From assembly GCA_963717985.1 (NCBI GenBank), contig CAVQYC010000003.1, positions 744,001 through 808,000 on the forward strand: a DNA stretch of 64,000 nt, given 5' to 3'. The notes beneath the pieces were generated by a model, which ran no database searches, was not told the DNA's origin, and saw nothing but the letters and a program-made list of their open reading frames with translations. Each line of letters starts with the position of its first letter. Position 1 is the stretch's first letter. Both the position numbers and the translations under genes were made by a program. The stretch is from BOG-1155 sp963717985. GTDB taxonomy: Bacteria; Desulfobacterota; Syntrophorhabdia; Syntrophorhabdales; WCHB1-27. Below, piece by piece: positions 1 to 8,629 of this stretch.

Positions 1-1
1 C

Positions 2-901
2 CGCATGAATTTCGCCAACCTCATCCGCTCCCATAAGGACTCGGGCGCGGACATCACCATCTGCGTCTGTCCCGTGAAGAGGGCTGAGGCAAGAAGGATG
101 GGACTTGTAGGCGTCGACGGGTCCGGCTGCGTGCAGCGGTTCGCGGAAAAGCCCCAGGAGGACCCGATAATCGACTCCTTTCCTGTCCCTGCGGCGCTTT
201 TCGGGTCTGATGCATCGATTGAGCCGGACAGCTTTCTCGGCTCTATGGGGACTTACGTCTTCAAGCCGGAGGTACTCTCAAGGGCGCTTAGCGAAAATGG
301 CGCGAATGACTTCGGGACCGGTATTTTCGAGTGGGCCATCGAGCATTGCAGGGTGATGGCCTACCCCTTTTCCGGCTACTGGAGGGATATAGGGACGGTA
401 GAAGCCTTCTTCGAGGCGAATATCGCTCTTGCCCGGCCGCGTGCCCCCTTCGAGCTCTACGCGCCGCGTTGGCCCATCTATACGCGCTGCCGTCCGTTGC
501 CGCCCAGCCGCCTCATCGGCTCGGAGATCCGGGATAGTCTCCTCTCCGAGGGGTCGCTGATCAGCTACGCCCGTGTGGTCGACTCTATCGTCGGTGTGCG
601 CAGCGTGATCGGCAAAGGCAGCTCGCTCAACCAGGTGGTGCTGCTCGGAGGAGACTTTTACGACGGGGAGCAGTTGCTCATGGGGCAGGGCCCTGACGCC
701 GAAAAAGAGCCCCCTATCGGGATCGGGAGAAACTGTACCATCGAGCGGGCCATAATCGACAAGAACGTCCGCATAGGGGATGGGGTGACGATTCGAAAGA
801 AGCCCTCGAACGGGGAGCTCCAGACAGAGCAGTACTGGTGCTGCGACGGGATTACGGTAATCCCGAAAGGCACGGTTATCCCCTCGGGGACCGAGATATA
901 G
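2..901 (+). CDS. glgC: Glucose-1-phosphate adenylyltransferase, 3' part
   Basis: This is the C-terminal part (about 299 residues) of an ADP-glucose pyrophosphorylase, which makes ADP-glucose from glucose-1-phosphate and ATP for glycogen synthesis in the cytoplasm. The reading frame is open to the window edge, and the first ATG at position 5 is internal because it sits in the middle of the nucleotidyltransferase fold. Visible features are FAEKP near residue 46, the product-site stretch YWRDIGTVEAFFEANIAL and a C-terminal left-handed beta-helix rich in I/V-G repeats (IGRNCTIERAIIDKNVRIG). The N-terminal PPi-loop lies outside the window. Family assignment is firm; the exact sugar specificity is inferred. 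Confidence 0.88.
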   Translation, partial: RMNFANLIRSHKDSGADITICVCPVKRAEARRMGLVGVDGSGCVQRFAEKPQEDPIIDSFPVPAALFGSDASIEPDSFLGSMGTYVFKPEVLSRALSENGANDFGTGIFEWAIEHCRVMAYPFSGYWRDIGTVEAFFEANIALARPRAPFELYAPRWPIYTRCRPLPPSRLIGSEIRDSLLSEGSLISYARVVDSIVGVRSVIGKGSSLNQVVLLGGDFYDGEQLLMGQGPDAEKEPPIGIGRNCTIERAIIDKNVRIGDGVTIRKKPSNGELQTEQYWCCDGITVIPKGTVIPSGTEI

Positions 902-918
902 GATGGAAGGGTGGACGC

Positions 919-950
919 GGGGCACCCGAGCGGCCATCGGCGGGTCGATG
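919..950 (+). repeat. 32-nt imperfect direct repeat, copy 1
   Basis: About 28 of 32 bases match positions 3040-3071 (GGGGCACCCG...CCATCGGCGGGTC.ATG). The two copies lie on either side of the IS1182-type element. They are too long and too far from the element ends to be a target-site duplication. Confidence 0.5.
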
Positions 951-1029
951 GAGGAAATGCTTCTCTGTGGATGCACTGTGGGCCGTGTCGACCGGAGGCG
1001 TACATGGGCGGGGCAGAAGCTGTGAAATA

Positions 1030-1054
1030 ATCCTCCGATGGCTCGCCGGAGGAT
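1030..1054 (+). terminator. Possible terminator after glgC
   Basis: An 8-bp stem (ATCCTCCG / CGGAGGAT, 9-nt loop) 130 bases after the glgC stop is followed by a broken pyrimidine stretch (CCTTTCGCTTTC). It lacks a clean T run, so termination is only plausible. The rest of 902-1141 shows no supportable gene. Confidence 0.35.
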
Positions 1055-1141
1055 CCTTTCGCTTTCGGCCGCGCTATGTCCGTCAGGCAATCCCGGCTTG
1101 AACGGCGAGGCTCGAAAGGTGAAGATAGGCGAACTATGTCA

Positions 1142-2923
1142 GGGCAGTCTCAAACAGTAAAATAATTCCTCCAACCCTTGCTTTTTGTGTGGATTGCCGC
1201 ATTTTGGTTTGCTAGAATTAGCAGGCAAATACAGGGGCATTGGAGGTTGTCGTGGCTGAAGAGCATACAAGCGAAGGACGTCTTCCCGGATGCGATGTTG
1301 AAGCCAAGAAGCCGTTTCGTCAGGACGATTCAGTCCCGGAAGTGCAAAAGGTTCCTCGCTTTCGTTCCATCAATAGATCTCAGATGTTTTTTCACCCGAT
1401 GGATATCGAAGCCCTCATCCCCGAGGACCACGAAGTCAGGGCCATATGGGACCTCGTCGGCTCCCTCGATCTCTCCGGCTACTATGACAATATCGATTCC
1501 GTTGAAGGCAGTGCCGGAGCTCCCGCCTTCGATCCCCATCTCCTTATCAGCCTCTGGGTCTATGCCTACAGCAAAGGAGTCAGCTCGGCCCGCGAGATTA
1601 CCCGCCTGTCGGAGTACGATCCCGCCTTTCAATGGCTCACGGGCGCCCGTCCCTTCAATTACCATACCCTTGCCGACTTCAGGAGCACCCACGGCGATGC
1701 TCTCCGCCAACTCTTTATAGAGGTATTGGCGATGCTCTCGAAGGCAGGACTCATTACTATGGAGCGGGTGATGCACGACGGGACGAGGATCAGGGCTCAC
1801 GCCGGGAGGGATACCTTCCGAAAGGAAGAAGCAATCCGCGAGCACCTTGCCCGAGCGGAAGGCCAGGTGAAGGCCATGGAAGAGGCCTCTGAAGAAGAGA
1901 CGACCCCCCGGATTAAGAAGGCGAGAGAACGGGCGGCGAAGGAGCGGAAGGAGCGTTTATCTCGCGCCATGGACGAACTCAAAGAGATGAAATCGCAGAA
2001 GAGAAGCACCGAACCGAGAGTGAGCGCAACCGACCCGGAGTGCAGGATCATGGGGCAGTCCGACGGAGGCTACGCCCCGAGCTACAACGTGCAGATCTCC
2101 ACCGACGCCAGACAGAAGGCCATTTGCGCCGTCTCGATCTCCCAATCCCCCGCCGACCAGACCCTTCTCCCCTCTGCTATGGATGAGATCAAAAAGACCA
2201 CCGGCGTTAACCCGGAACAACTCGTCGTCGATGCCGGCTTCACGACGAGAGAGGCGATCGTTACTGCCCATGAGAGGCACATCGATCTTATCGGGTCCTT
2301 CAATGAAACAAACGCCGGATGGAAGGCCTTCCTCCGCAGCAGAGGCATTGAGGAAGCTTTCTGGCCGGAATGCTTTCGTTTCGACCCTGAACGCAATGTC
2401 TACGTCTGCCCCGAAGGAAGGACTCTTGTCTATATCAGCAAGAAGACTGAAAAGGGGAAGACCACGTTCAACTACAGAGGAAAACATTGTAAGGATTGCC
2501 CCTCCAGGCTTTCGTGCTGTCCCCAGTCAACCAGGGGGCGTTCTATCTCCCGGATAGAGAACGATCCTCGCGTCGACGCCTTCCTCAAAAAGATGAAGAC
2601 CGACGAGGCGAAGGCAATTTATAAGCAGCGGGCGGAGGTCGCGGAGTTCCCCAACGCCTGGATCAAGGAGAAGTTCGGATTGAGGCAGTTCCGCTTAAGA
2701 GGCATTGTAAAAGTCGGCATTGAGGCATTGTGGGCATGTTTTAGTTACAACATAAAGCTCTGGATAAGGCTTTGCTGGAGGGGCCGAGTTCAAGCGGCCG
2801 AATAGGATGCGAGAAAGAAGGAAGAGATCAGAAAAGGAGACAAAGCCGCCCACGAGCGGGTTGCGAAAGGAGTAGCCATGTCGCCGTAGAAGACGCTTTT
2901 TCCCGCTGATTGTTGAAAAGCCC
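1142..2923 (+). mobile_element. IS1182-family insertion sequence
   Basis: This element carries one complete transposase gene. The proposed ends are the imperfect inverted pair GGGCAGTCTCAAACA at 1142 and TGTTGAAAAGCCC at 2911-2923. The right end matches the type of termini usual for the IS1182 group. No convincing target duplication was found, so the ends may be off by some bases. It lies between glgC and the arn operon. Confidence 0.6.
1252..2805 (+). CDS. IS1182 family transposase
   Basis: A DDE transposase of about 517 residues. Seen are an N-terminal DUF772-like domain (FHPMDIEALIPEDHEVR, DPHLLISLWVYAY), a catalytic region (MHDGTRIRAHAG, SDGGYAPSYNVQ, VVDAGFTTREA) and a late cysteine-rich stretch (CKDCPSRLSCC) typical of the IS1182 group. 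GTG at 1252 is preferred because GGAGG at 1242-1246 is five bases upstream; an earlier TTG at 1240 overlaps that ribosome-binding site. The frame is intact, so the element may be active. Confidence 0.85.
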   Translation: MAEEHTSEGRLPGCDVEAKKPFRQDDSVPEVQKVPRFRSINRSQMFFHPMDIEALIPEDHEVRAIWDLVGSLDLSGYYDNIDSVEGSAGAPAFDPHLLISLWVYAYSKGVSSAREITRLSEYDPAFQWLTGARPFNYHTLADFRSTHGDALRQLFIEVLAMLSKAGLITMERVMHDGTRIRAHAGRDTFRKEEAIREHLARAEGQVKAMEEASEEETTPRIKKARERAAKERKERLSRAMDELKEMKSQKRSTEPRVSATDPECRIMGQSDGGYAPSYNVQISTDARQKAICAVSISQSPADQTLLPSAMDEIKKTTGVNPEQLVVDAGFTTREAIVTAHERHIDLIGSFNETNAGWKAFLRSRGIEEAFWPECFRFDPERNVYVCPEGRTLVYISKKTEKGKTTFNYRGKHCKDCPSRLSCCPQSTRGRSISRIENDPRVDAFLKKMKTDEAKAIYKQRAEVAEFPNAWIKEKFGLRQFRLRGIVKVGIEALWACFSYNIKLWIRLCWRGRVQAAE

Positions 2924-3039
2924 CGCGGCATCAAAAAGAGATTTGCGAGAAAAGCGATTTCTTCACACGTCCGCACCCAGCTCCATATTGCTTTGCTGGG
3001 TCGCAAACGTCGGAGCGTCACAGGGCGAGCAGGGCGCCG

Positions 3040-3071
3040 GGGGCACCCGGACGACCATCGGCGGGTCCATG
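3040..3071 (+). repeat. 32-nt imperfect direct repeat, copy 2
   Basis: Partner of 919-950. It sits between the end of the IS1182-type element and the 3' end of arnD. The rest of 2924-3089 shows no gene. Confidence 0.5.
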
Positions 3072-3089
3072 AGTATTTCCTCCATGCCG

Positions 3090-3986
3090 TCAGCCCTGGA
3101 GGGTCACTTCTCCCGCCCTTCCCCGGACGGTCCCATAGCGGCACTCGCATACGGGCAGGTCTCCGCCTGCCTGTAGTGACGCGGCTATATCGATGAGCCG
3201 CACGTAGCGGTAGGTCCGCTCAAGGGACTGTTCGATGAAGGAGGCGAGGAAAGCGGTCCAGCGGTTCCCCTCAAGCTCGGTGTGAATGGACATAACGTTG
3301 AGCCCGGCTGTGAGCGAGCGTGCGAAAAAGCGGGCCAGGGTTGCTTGTTCTTTGCCCTCCAGCCCCACCATTTCGTCGAGGGTAGGGAGGGTCGAGGGGA
3401 TTTGCAGCACCTTGAATGTCCTCCCCCCCATCCTCGGGTAGTGGGGGGTACGCCCCCTGGTATCGCTGCTGTAGACAAAACCGTGCTCCTCGAAGAAGGC
3501 AAGGGCGTGGGCGTTGATCATCCAGCCCGGGGCCGCAAATGAGACGGGTTTCTTGCCGAGGAGCGTCTCGTAAACACTCGTTGCCTTGTGGAGGGTCTTT
3601 ATGGTGCGGTCCCGGTCCATACGCTTGATATGGTCGTGCCAGTGCACATGGTCGAGTCCGTGGATACCCAGCTCATGACCACTATCCGTGATCCGGCGCA
3701 AAAGATCCTGATGCCGCAGGGCGATTTCAGCGCCCGGCAGGAGGAGACCTCTCATGAGCGTTTTGACGCCGTATGTCTCCAGCACCCCCACGCGTTGCGC
3801 CTTCGACAGAAAGCCGGGTCGGGTGAAAACCCGCTTTATGGTCCAGCCTGTATGGTCTTTCCCCATGGGGACGAAGAAACTCGCCCGCACATGGTACTTT
3901 TCGAAAAGATCGAGGAGGCGGGGTACTCCACGCCTCATACCCTCAAAGGTATCGACGTGGACTTCCAGCCCTATGACCTTTTCCAT
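3090..3986 (-). CDS. arnD: ArnD-like 4-deoxy-4-formamido-L-arabinose-phospho-undecaprenol deformylase
   Basis: A polysaccharide deacetylase-family protein of 298 residues. In the Arn pathway ArnD removes the formyl group from undecaprenyl-phosphate-L-Ara4FN at the inner membrane, which pulls the pathway forward. Seen: N-terminal GLEVHVDT with the acidic NodB-type motif, then HELGIHGLDHVHWHD with metal-binding histidines near residue 125, and a late ...MSIHTELEG segment. It is the last gene of a five-gene operon. Its ATG overlaps the stop of the upstream decarboxylase gene by one base (TAATG). The context makes the ArnD call strong. Confidence 0.9.
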   Translation of the reverse strand: MEKVIGLEVHVDTFEGMRRGVPRLLDLFEKYHVRASFFVPMGKDHTGWTIKRVFTRPGFLSKAQRVGVLETYGVKTLMRGLLLPGAEIALRHQDLLRRITDSGHELGIHGLDHVHWHDHIKRMDRDRTIKTLHKATSVYETLLGKKPVSFAAPGWMINAHALAFFEEHGFVYSSDTRGRTPHYPRMGGRTFKVLQIPSTLPTLDEMVGLEGKEQATLARFFARSLTAGLNVMSIHTELEGNRWTAFLASFIEQSLERTYRYVRLIDIAASLQAGGDLPVCECRYGTVRGRAGEVTLQG

Positions 3987-5017
3987 TACACGCTTGTCTT
4001 CGATTCAAGGTAATATTCTATAGTCCGGCTGAGTGCCGTGTCGAGGTCCACCTTTGGCTCCCACCCGAGGATTTCTCTGGCTTTTCTGATGGAAGGGACC
4101 CTGCGGTCTATGTCCTGATACCCCTTGCCATAGAAGTCTCCTGAAGAGACCTCTACGATCTCGGGGGTCTTCCTCTCCCCGCCTTTCCCTCGGTAGCTCA
4201 CGAAGATGTCCCGGAGCTTATAGGCAAGCTCCCTGATCGTCGCCTCGTTCCTTGGGTTTCCCAAATTGAATATCTCACCGTTGCAGACATCGTTCTTGTT
4301 CTCGATGACCCTCATGAGACCGTCTATGCCGTCGTCGACATAGGTGAAGCACCTTTTCTGCTCGCCCCCGTCGACCAGCCGGATGGCCTCGCCCTGAATG
4401 AGATTCGATATGAACTGGGTAACTACCCTGGAACTCCCCTCCTTCTCCGGCTCAAGAGCCAGGTCGTCGAGCTTCGGGCCTATCCAGTTGAAAGGCCGGA
4501 AGAGGGTGAAGCGAAGCCCTTTCTGAAAGCCGTATGCCCAAATGACCCGGTCGAGGAGCTGCTTCGATACGCTGTAAATCCACCGCTGCTTGTTGATCGG
4601 TCCCACCACGAGCCGGCTTTCGTCCTCGTTGAATTCCTCATCGGGGCACATACCGTAGACCTCCGACGTGGAGGGGAAGATCAGCCTTTTGTTATACTTG
4701 ACGCACAGCCGGACGACCTGCAGGTTCTCCTCGAAGTCGAGCCCGAACACCTTGAGCGGCTCCTTGACATAAGTAGCGGGTGTGGCTATGGCGACGAGGG
4801 GGAGGACAACGTCGCATTTCTTTACGTGGTATTCTATCCATTCCTTGTTTATCGAGATATCGCCCTCGACAAAGTGAAAGCACCGGTTGCCGTGGCACTT
4901 ATCCAGCTTGTCCTCGCGTATATCCATGCCGTAGACTTCCCAATCCGTCTTTTCGAGAATGTGGCCGGCCAGGCTGTTTCCGATGAATCCGTTGACACCG
5001 AGAATCAGTATTTTCAA
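3986..5017 (-). CDS. arnA: ArnA C-terminal-type UDP-glucuronate decarboxylase
   Basis: A 343-residue extended short-chain dehydrogenase matching the C-terminal half of E. coli ArnA, which oxidatively decarboxylates UDP-glucuronate to UDP-4-keto-pentose with NAD+. Seen: Rossmann GVNGFIGN near residue 8, STSEVYGMC with the catalytic Thr/Ser/Glu, and YSVSKQLLDR with the YxxxK pair. The start is TTG, preceded by AGGAGG, and overlaps the formyltransferase stop by four bases. In Enterobacteria the two activities are one polypeptide; here they are separate but translationally coupled genes. Confidence 0.9.
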   Translation of the reverse strand: MKILILGVNGFIGNSLAGHILEKTDWEVYGMDIREDKLDKCHGNRCFHFVEGDISINKEWIEYHVKKCDVVLPLVAIATPATYVKEPLKVFGLDFEENLQVVRLCVKYNKRLIFPSTSEVYGMCPDEEFNEDESRLVVGPINKQRWIYSVSKQLLDRVIWAYGFQKGLRFTLFRPFNWIGPKLDDLALEPEKEGSSRVVTQFISNLIQGEAIRLVDGGEQKRCFTYVDDGIDGLMRVIENKNDVCNGEIFNLGNPRNEATIRELAYKLRDIFVSYRGKGGERKTPEIVEVSSGDFYGKGYQDIDRRVPSIRKAREILGWEPKVDLDTALSRTIEYYLESKTSV

Positions 5018-5934
5018 AACTTGCCTCCTAAAGCGTTTGTAGTGAGCACGTGTTGGGAGAGAAAACCCTCCGCATCCATTTCGTCCTCACCTTCCTGTTG
5101 AAGCGATGTGACGTGAAGCAGTCCCTCTCCTGCTTTGATGAGAAGGGGGCTTGTCGAGACCACGGCGCCGGGGGCGCCTTCCGCCATCCCTTCCAGGGGA
5201 ACGGCCTTCCAGATGAAAAGCTTCCGGCCGCGAAAAAAGGTGTAAGCCCCCGGGTAGGGGTGGGTGACGGCCCTTATAAGGTTATAGATGCGCGTGGCGC
5301 TCATTGCCCAATCTATACGTCCGTCCTCCGGCTTCCGGCCGCCGTAGTAAGAAGAGGTCCCTTCTTGTGCCCTTTTTTCAAAGGTCCCCGCTTCCAGAAA
5401 GGGGATCACTTCTCTCATAAGGGCCTGGGCGGCAGAAGCGAGTTTCAGGGCGAGGATCCGGGCTGTATCCTCGAAGACGATGTCCACCGCCTTCTGGCCC
5501 ACAATCTCCCCGGCATCAGGTTTTATCTCCATGACGTGGAGCGTAACCCCTGTCCGCTTCTCGCCTTCTATCAGCACCCAGTTGACCGGGCATCGACCGC
5601 GAAATCTCGGGAGCAGGGAGCCGTGGAGGTTAAGGGGCGCGATCCTTGGTATCTCAAGGATTTCTTTTGAAAGCATGTGCCGGTAATAGAAGGAGAAAAG
5701 GTAGTCGGGCGCGTCAGCCCTTATGCGCTCGACCCAGACCGGGTCACGCAGGCTCTCCGGCTCGTATACGGGTATGCCGTGCTGCTCTGCGAGGACGCGG
5801 GGCGTCCGGAACCATATCGTTTCTTCCGGCTCGTCCTTGTGGGTAAAAAGGGCCGACACCGAAATCCTGCTCTTGAGCAGCTCCTCCAGACAGACATAGC
5901 CTATTTCATGGTAGCCGAGGACGACCGCTTTCAC
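5014..5934 (-). CDS. ArnA N-terminal-type UDP-L-Ara4N formyltransferase
   Basis: A 306-residue formyltransferase like the N-terminal half of ArnA. It transfers a formyl group from N10-formyl-tetrahydrofolate to UDP-4-amino-4-deoxy-L-arabinose. Seen: NLHGSLLPRFRGRCPVNW, holding the catalytic Asn and His, then MEIKPDAGEIVGQ with the catalytic Asp, and a C-terminal OB-fold region starting around YNLIRAVTHPYPGA. The GTG start overlaps the arnC stop by four bases (GTGA). Together with the next gene it reconstitutes ArnA as two proteins. Confidence 0.9.
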   Translation of the reverse strand: MKAVVLGYHEIGYVCLEELLKSRISVSALFTHKDEPEETIWFRTPRVLAEQHGIPVYEPESLRDPVWVERIRADAPDYLFSFYYRHMLSKEILEIPRIAPLNLHGSLLPRFRGRCPVNWVLIEGEKRTGVTLHVMEIKPDAGEIVGQKAVDIVFEDTARILALKLASAAQALMREVIPFLEAGTFEKRAQEGTSSYYGGRKPEDGRIDWAMSATRIYNLIRAVTHPYPGAYTFFRGRKLFIWKAVPLEGMAEGAPGAVVSTSPLLIKAGEGLLHVTSLQQEGEDEMDAEGFLSQHVLTTNALGGKF

Positions 5935-6860
5935 AGGAGTTCCTTCTTCACGATGAACCTGGGCCTTCTCCGCACCTCCTGGAAAATCCTCCCGATATAT
6001 TCCCCTATGATGCCGAGGGCGAAAATCTGGACACCCATGAAAAAGAAGAGGACGGCAAAGAGGGTAAAGAGGCCTTCCGACTCAGGGCCCACGACAAACC
6101 GGCGGATCAGCAGAAAGACGGCAAATGCCAGTCCCATGAGGGCGATAACAACGCCGAGGATACCGATGAACTGTATCGGGAGCAGGGAAAAGCCCGTCAT
6201 AAGGTCGAAATTGAGGCGCAAAAGACGGAACAGGCTGTATTTGGAGATGCCTTTCTTCCGCTCTTCATGGCCGACCTCGATCTCGACGATCTTCCTCGCA
6301 TACGTATTGGCGAGGGCGGGGATAAAGCTTGAGGATTCCTGGCACAAGTTGATGGAGTCGATGACGTTCCGGCTGTACGCCCTCAGCATGCATCCGTAGT
6401 CCCGGAGCTTCGCGCCGACAAGGCGCGAGGTGATCTTGTTGACGATCCACGAGGGCCACCGGCGGAAAATCGAATCCTGCCTTCCTCTTCTGTACGTGGC
6501 CACTACATCATAGCCTTCGGCCGCTTTTTCAACGAGGCGCGGTATCTCTTCGGGCGGGTTCTGCAAATCGGCGTCGATGGTGACCATCACGCGGCCGGCG
6601 GCCCGCTCGAATCCCGCAAAGAGCGCCATATGCTGCCCGTAGTTCCTGTTGAACTCGATCACCTTCACCCTTGGGTCGTTGGCCCGAAAGCCTTCGAGCA
6701 TCTCCTGGGTATGGTCGGTGCTCCCGTCGTTGATGTAGATGATCTCGTATGTCTGCCCTGTCGATTCGAGGGCCATCCGGAGTCGCTCGTTCAGTTCCGA
6801 CAACGATTCCTCTTCATTCAGAGCGGGCACGAGAACCGATATATCGATCCTATCTTTCAT
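5931..6860 (-). CDS. arnC: Undecaprenyl-phosphate 4-deoxy-4-formamido-L-arabinose transferase
   Basis: A 309-residue GT2 glycosyltransferase that loads L-Ara4FN onto undecaprenyl phosphate at the cytoplasmic face of the inner membrane. Seen: SVLVPALNEEESL at the N-terminus, IIYINDGSTDHT, ITIDADLQNPPEEIPRL (DxD-type site), QESSSFIPALANTYA, and two C-terminal membrane segments near residues 225-290. The start is supported by GAGAGGA seven bases upstream, and it overlaps the arnT stop by 11 bases. It resembles dolichyl-phosphate mannose synthases, but the operon fixes the role. Confidence 0.88.
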   Translation of the reverse strand: MKDRIDISVLVPALNEEESLSELNERLRMALESTGQTYEIIYINDGSTDHTQEMLEGFRANDPRVKVIEFNRNYGQHMALFAGFERAAGRVMVTIDADLQNPPEEIPRLVEKAAEGYDVVATYRRGRQDSIFRRWPSWIVNKITSRLVGAKLRDYGCMLRAYSRNVIDSINLCQESSSFIPALANTYARKIVEIEVGHEERKKGISKYSLFRLLRLNFDLMTGFSLLPIQFIGILGVVIALMGLAFAVFLLIRRFVVGPESEGLFTLFAVLFFFMGVQIFALGIIGEYIGRIFQEVRRRPRFIVKKELL

Positions 6861-8415
6861 CTTTCCTCTCGAGAATCAAGAAGTTTTCCCTTTCGTAGCA
6901 CGCCTCCCTTGCTACCGGAAAAAGTGTTTTGAGCGCGTCCAGCCGCCCGTGCTTATTCTCGGCAACGACTATTATATCACCTTTTTCCGAAAGGATATCG
7001 TCTGGATTTGAAATCGGAACAACCGGCCTTCCCGCATAGAAGATAAGGGCGGGAGAGTTGAAGCCTAAGGCATAGACGGCGGCCTTCGGCATGTCGCTCA
7101 TTTGGTCGGTGATCAGCCGGACGGATTTGGAGCTTACGTCCATGGCCGGCATATAGAGGGAGTGATAGACGAACCCCAGGACAACGAGGTACGCAAAGAG
7201 CACGGGGAAGCTTCTCCCGGGGGCCTTCATCAGGACCGAAAGCACGAAGACGAGGCCGCAGGCGAAAAGGACGGCGGCCAGGACGGCCGGCACAATGAGA
7301 GTGGTGCCGAACATCTGCCTGAGGAGGGGCACACGCCCCATGGCAGGGAACAAGAGGAGCGGCGCGACCATGAGTACCCCGCCGAAGCAGCACAGTAGCG
7401 CCGTGGTCCATCTCTTCTGGACCAGGACATACCACTGCTCCTTCAGATAGATGCCGACGAGAAGGGCCATCGCGGGATAGCATGAAAGCAGGTAAATGGC
7501 GCGCTTGCTCTTCGAGATATCGAAAAAGACGAAGGTGAAGAGAAGCCAGATGAGGGGAAGCCAGAGCCTCCGCCTGAATGCAAAGAAGACGGCGAAGGGC
7601 AGAGGGATGCTCCATGGCAGGAAGTTGATGAAAAGCTTATGAAGATAGTACCAGAAGGGCTCGATGTGGTCGAAACCGGTCATGTAGCGGACAATATTCT
7701 GGTGCAGGACAAACTCCTGGGTATAGGCCCTTCCCGCGAGAAAAAACCAGATCGAGGCAAGGGCAAGCGACAGAAGACTGCCGGCAAGCAGGGGAAAAAA
7801 CGTGCGTCGCAGCCTCCTGGTGGCCAGGCAGTAAAAAAATAACACAGCGACGGGTATAACGAGGCCGGCGGGCCCTTTTGTCAGAATGGCAAAGGCACAA
7901 GGCAGCAGGCTGAGGGCCGTCAGCCATTTCCGCTCTTTTTCTATGGAGAGGTATCCCAGGAAGACAGCCATGCCGATGAAAAGGGCGAAGGTCATATCCA
8001 TGACCGATTCCCGGGCATTTCCGAGAAACTGGTAGTTGGTGGCCAAAATCAGGGCCCCGAGAAAACCCGACACTTCGTGGTCCAGCCTCCTGCCCAGAAA
8101 ATAGGTGAAAAGGAGAAGCAGGGTGGCGGCCAGGGCTGAAGGCAGCCTTGATGAGAATTCGTCGATCTTGCCGGTTACGCGTGCGGTGAGCATGATAAGC
8201 CATGGGTGGAGAGGCGGCTTTTCGAGATAGGGCAGGCCGTTCAGGTAAGGGTGTATGTAATCGCCACGGGCGAGCATCTCCCTGGCCATTATGGCCTGTC
8301 TCGGCTCGTCGGGATCCCACAGGGAAATATTGCCGAGACCGTGGATGAAAAGAATATAGGCGAGACAAAGAATTAGCAGTATTCTCATGTAAAACCACGA
8401 ATTATATGCCGTCAC
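6850..8415 (-). CDS. arnT: ArnT-like aminoarabinose lipid A transferase
   Basis: A GT83/PMT-family membrane glycosyltransferase of about 520 residues. ArnT moves L-Ara4N from undecaprenyl phosphate to lipid A on the periplasmic side, lowering surface charge and giving polymyxin resistance. Seen: SLWDPDEPRQAIMAREML in the first loop (catalytic Asp/Glu region of PMT folds), PYLEKPPLHPW, and many hydrophobic segments. The start may be GTG at 8415 or ATG at 8388 (MRILLIL); neither has a strong ribosome-binding site. It is the first gene of the operon. ArnB, ArnE and ArnF are not in this window. Confidence 0.85.
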   Translation of the reverse strand: MTAYNSWFYMRILLILCLAYILFIHGLGNISLWDPDEPRQAIMAREMLARGDYIHPYLNGLPYLEKPPLHPWLIMLTARVTGKIDEFSSRLPSALAATLLLLFTYFLGRRLDHEVSGFLGALILATNYQFLGNARESVMDMTFALFIGMAVFLGYLSIEKERKWLTALSLLPCAFAILTKGPAGLVIPVAVLFFYCLATRRLRRTFFPLLAGSLLSLALASIWFFLAGRAYTQEFVLHQNIVRYMTGFDHIEPFWYYLHKLFINFLPWSIPLPFAVFFAFRRRLWLPLIWLLFTFVFFDISKSKRAIYLLSCYPAMALLVGIYLKEQWYVLVQKRWTTALLCCFGGVLMVAPLLLFPAMGRVPLLRQMFGTTLIVPAVLAAVLFACGLVFVLSVLMKAPGRSFPVLFAYLVVLGFVYHSLYMPAMDVSSKSVRLITDQMSDMPKAAVYALGFNSPALIFYAGRPVVPISNPDDILSEKGDIIVVAENKHGRLDALKTLFPVAREACYERENFLILERKDER

Positions 8416-8536
8416 GCACGAGTTTTCAAGTTATTTTTGCGGCTGCACGCTCTTGCCCCAGCCGGATGCGCAGCTTGTGAAATAGAGTACTGCCCAACAG
8501 GGGCAGCGGCTTTGTGATATTGTGCACAAATAATTG

Positions 8537-8565
8537 TTGACAACGCCTCATAATTCAACTAAAAC
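8537..8565 (+). promoter_or_regulatory. Candidate sigma-70-like promoter for acs
   Basis: TTGACA at 8537-8542, a 17-base spacer and TAAAAC at 8560-8565. The -35 is perfect and the -10 weak. It lies in the 214-base divergent gap between arnT and acs, about 65 bases before the acs start. Confidence 0.45.
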
Positions 8566-8629
8566 TATTGCGGATTGGCAGGCCGATTTAGGCTATCAAC
8601 ATCATCACATATCATAGAGGAGGTTTCGC

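Noticed and set aside
278..1090. Long minus-strand frame opposite glgC
   Set aside because: It is an out-of-frame reading of the glgC coding strand, with Arg/Pro/Gly-rich composition and no domain.
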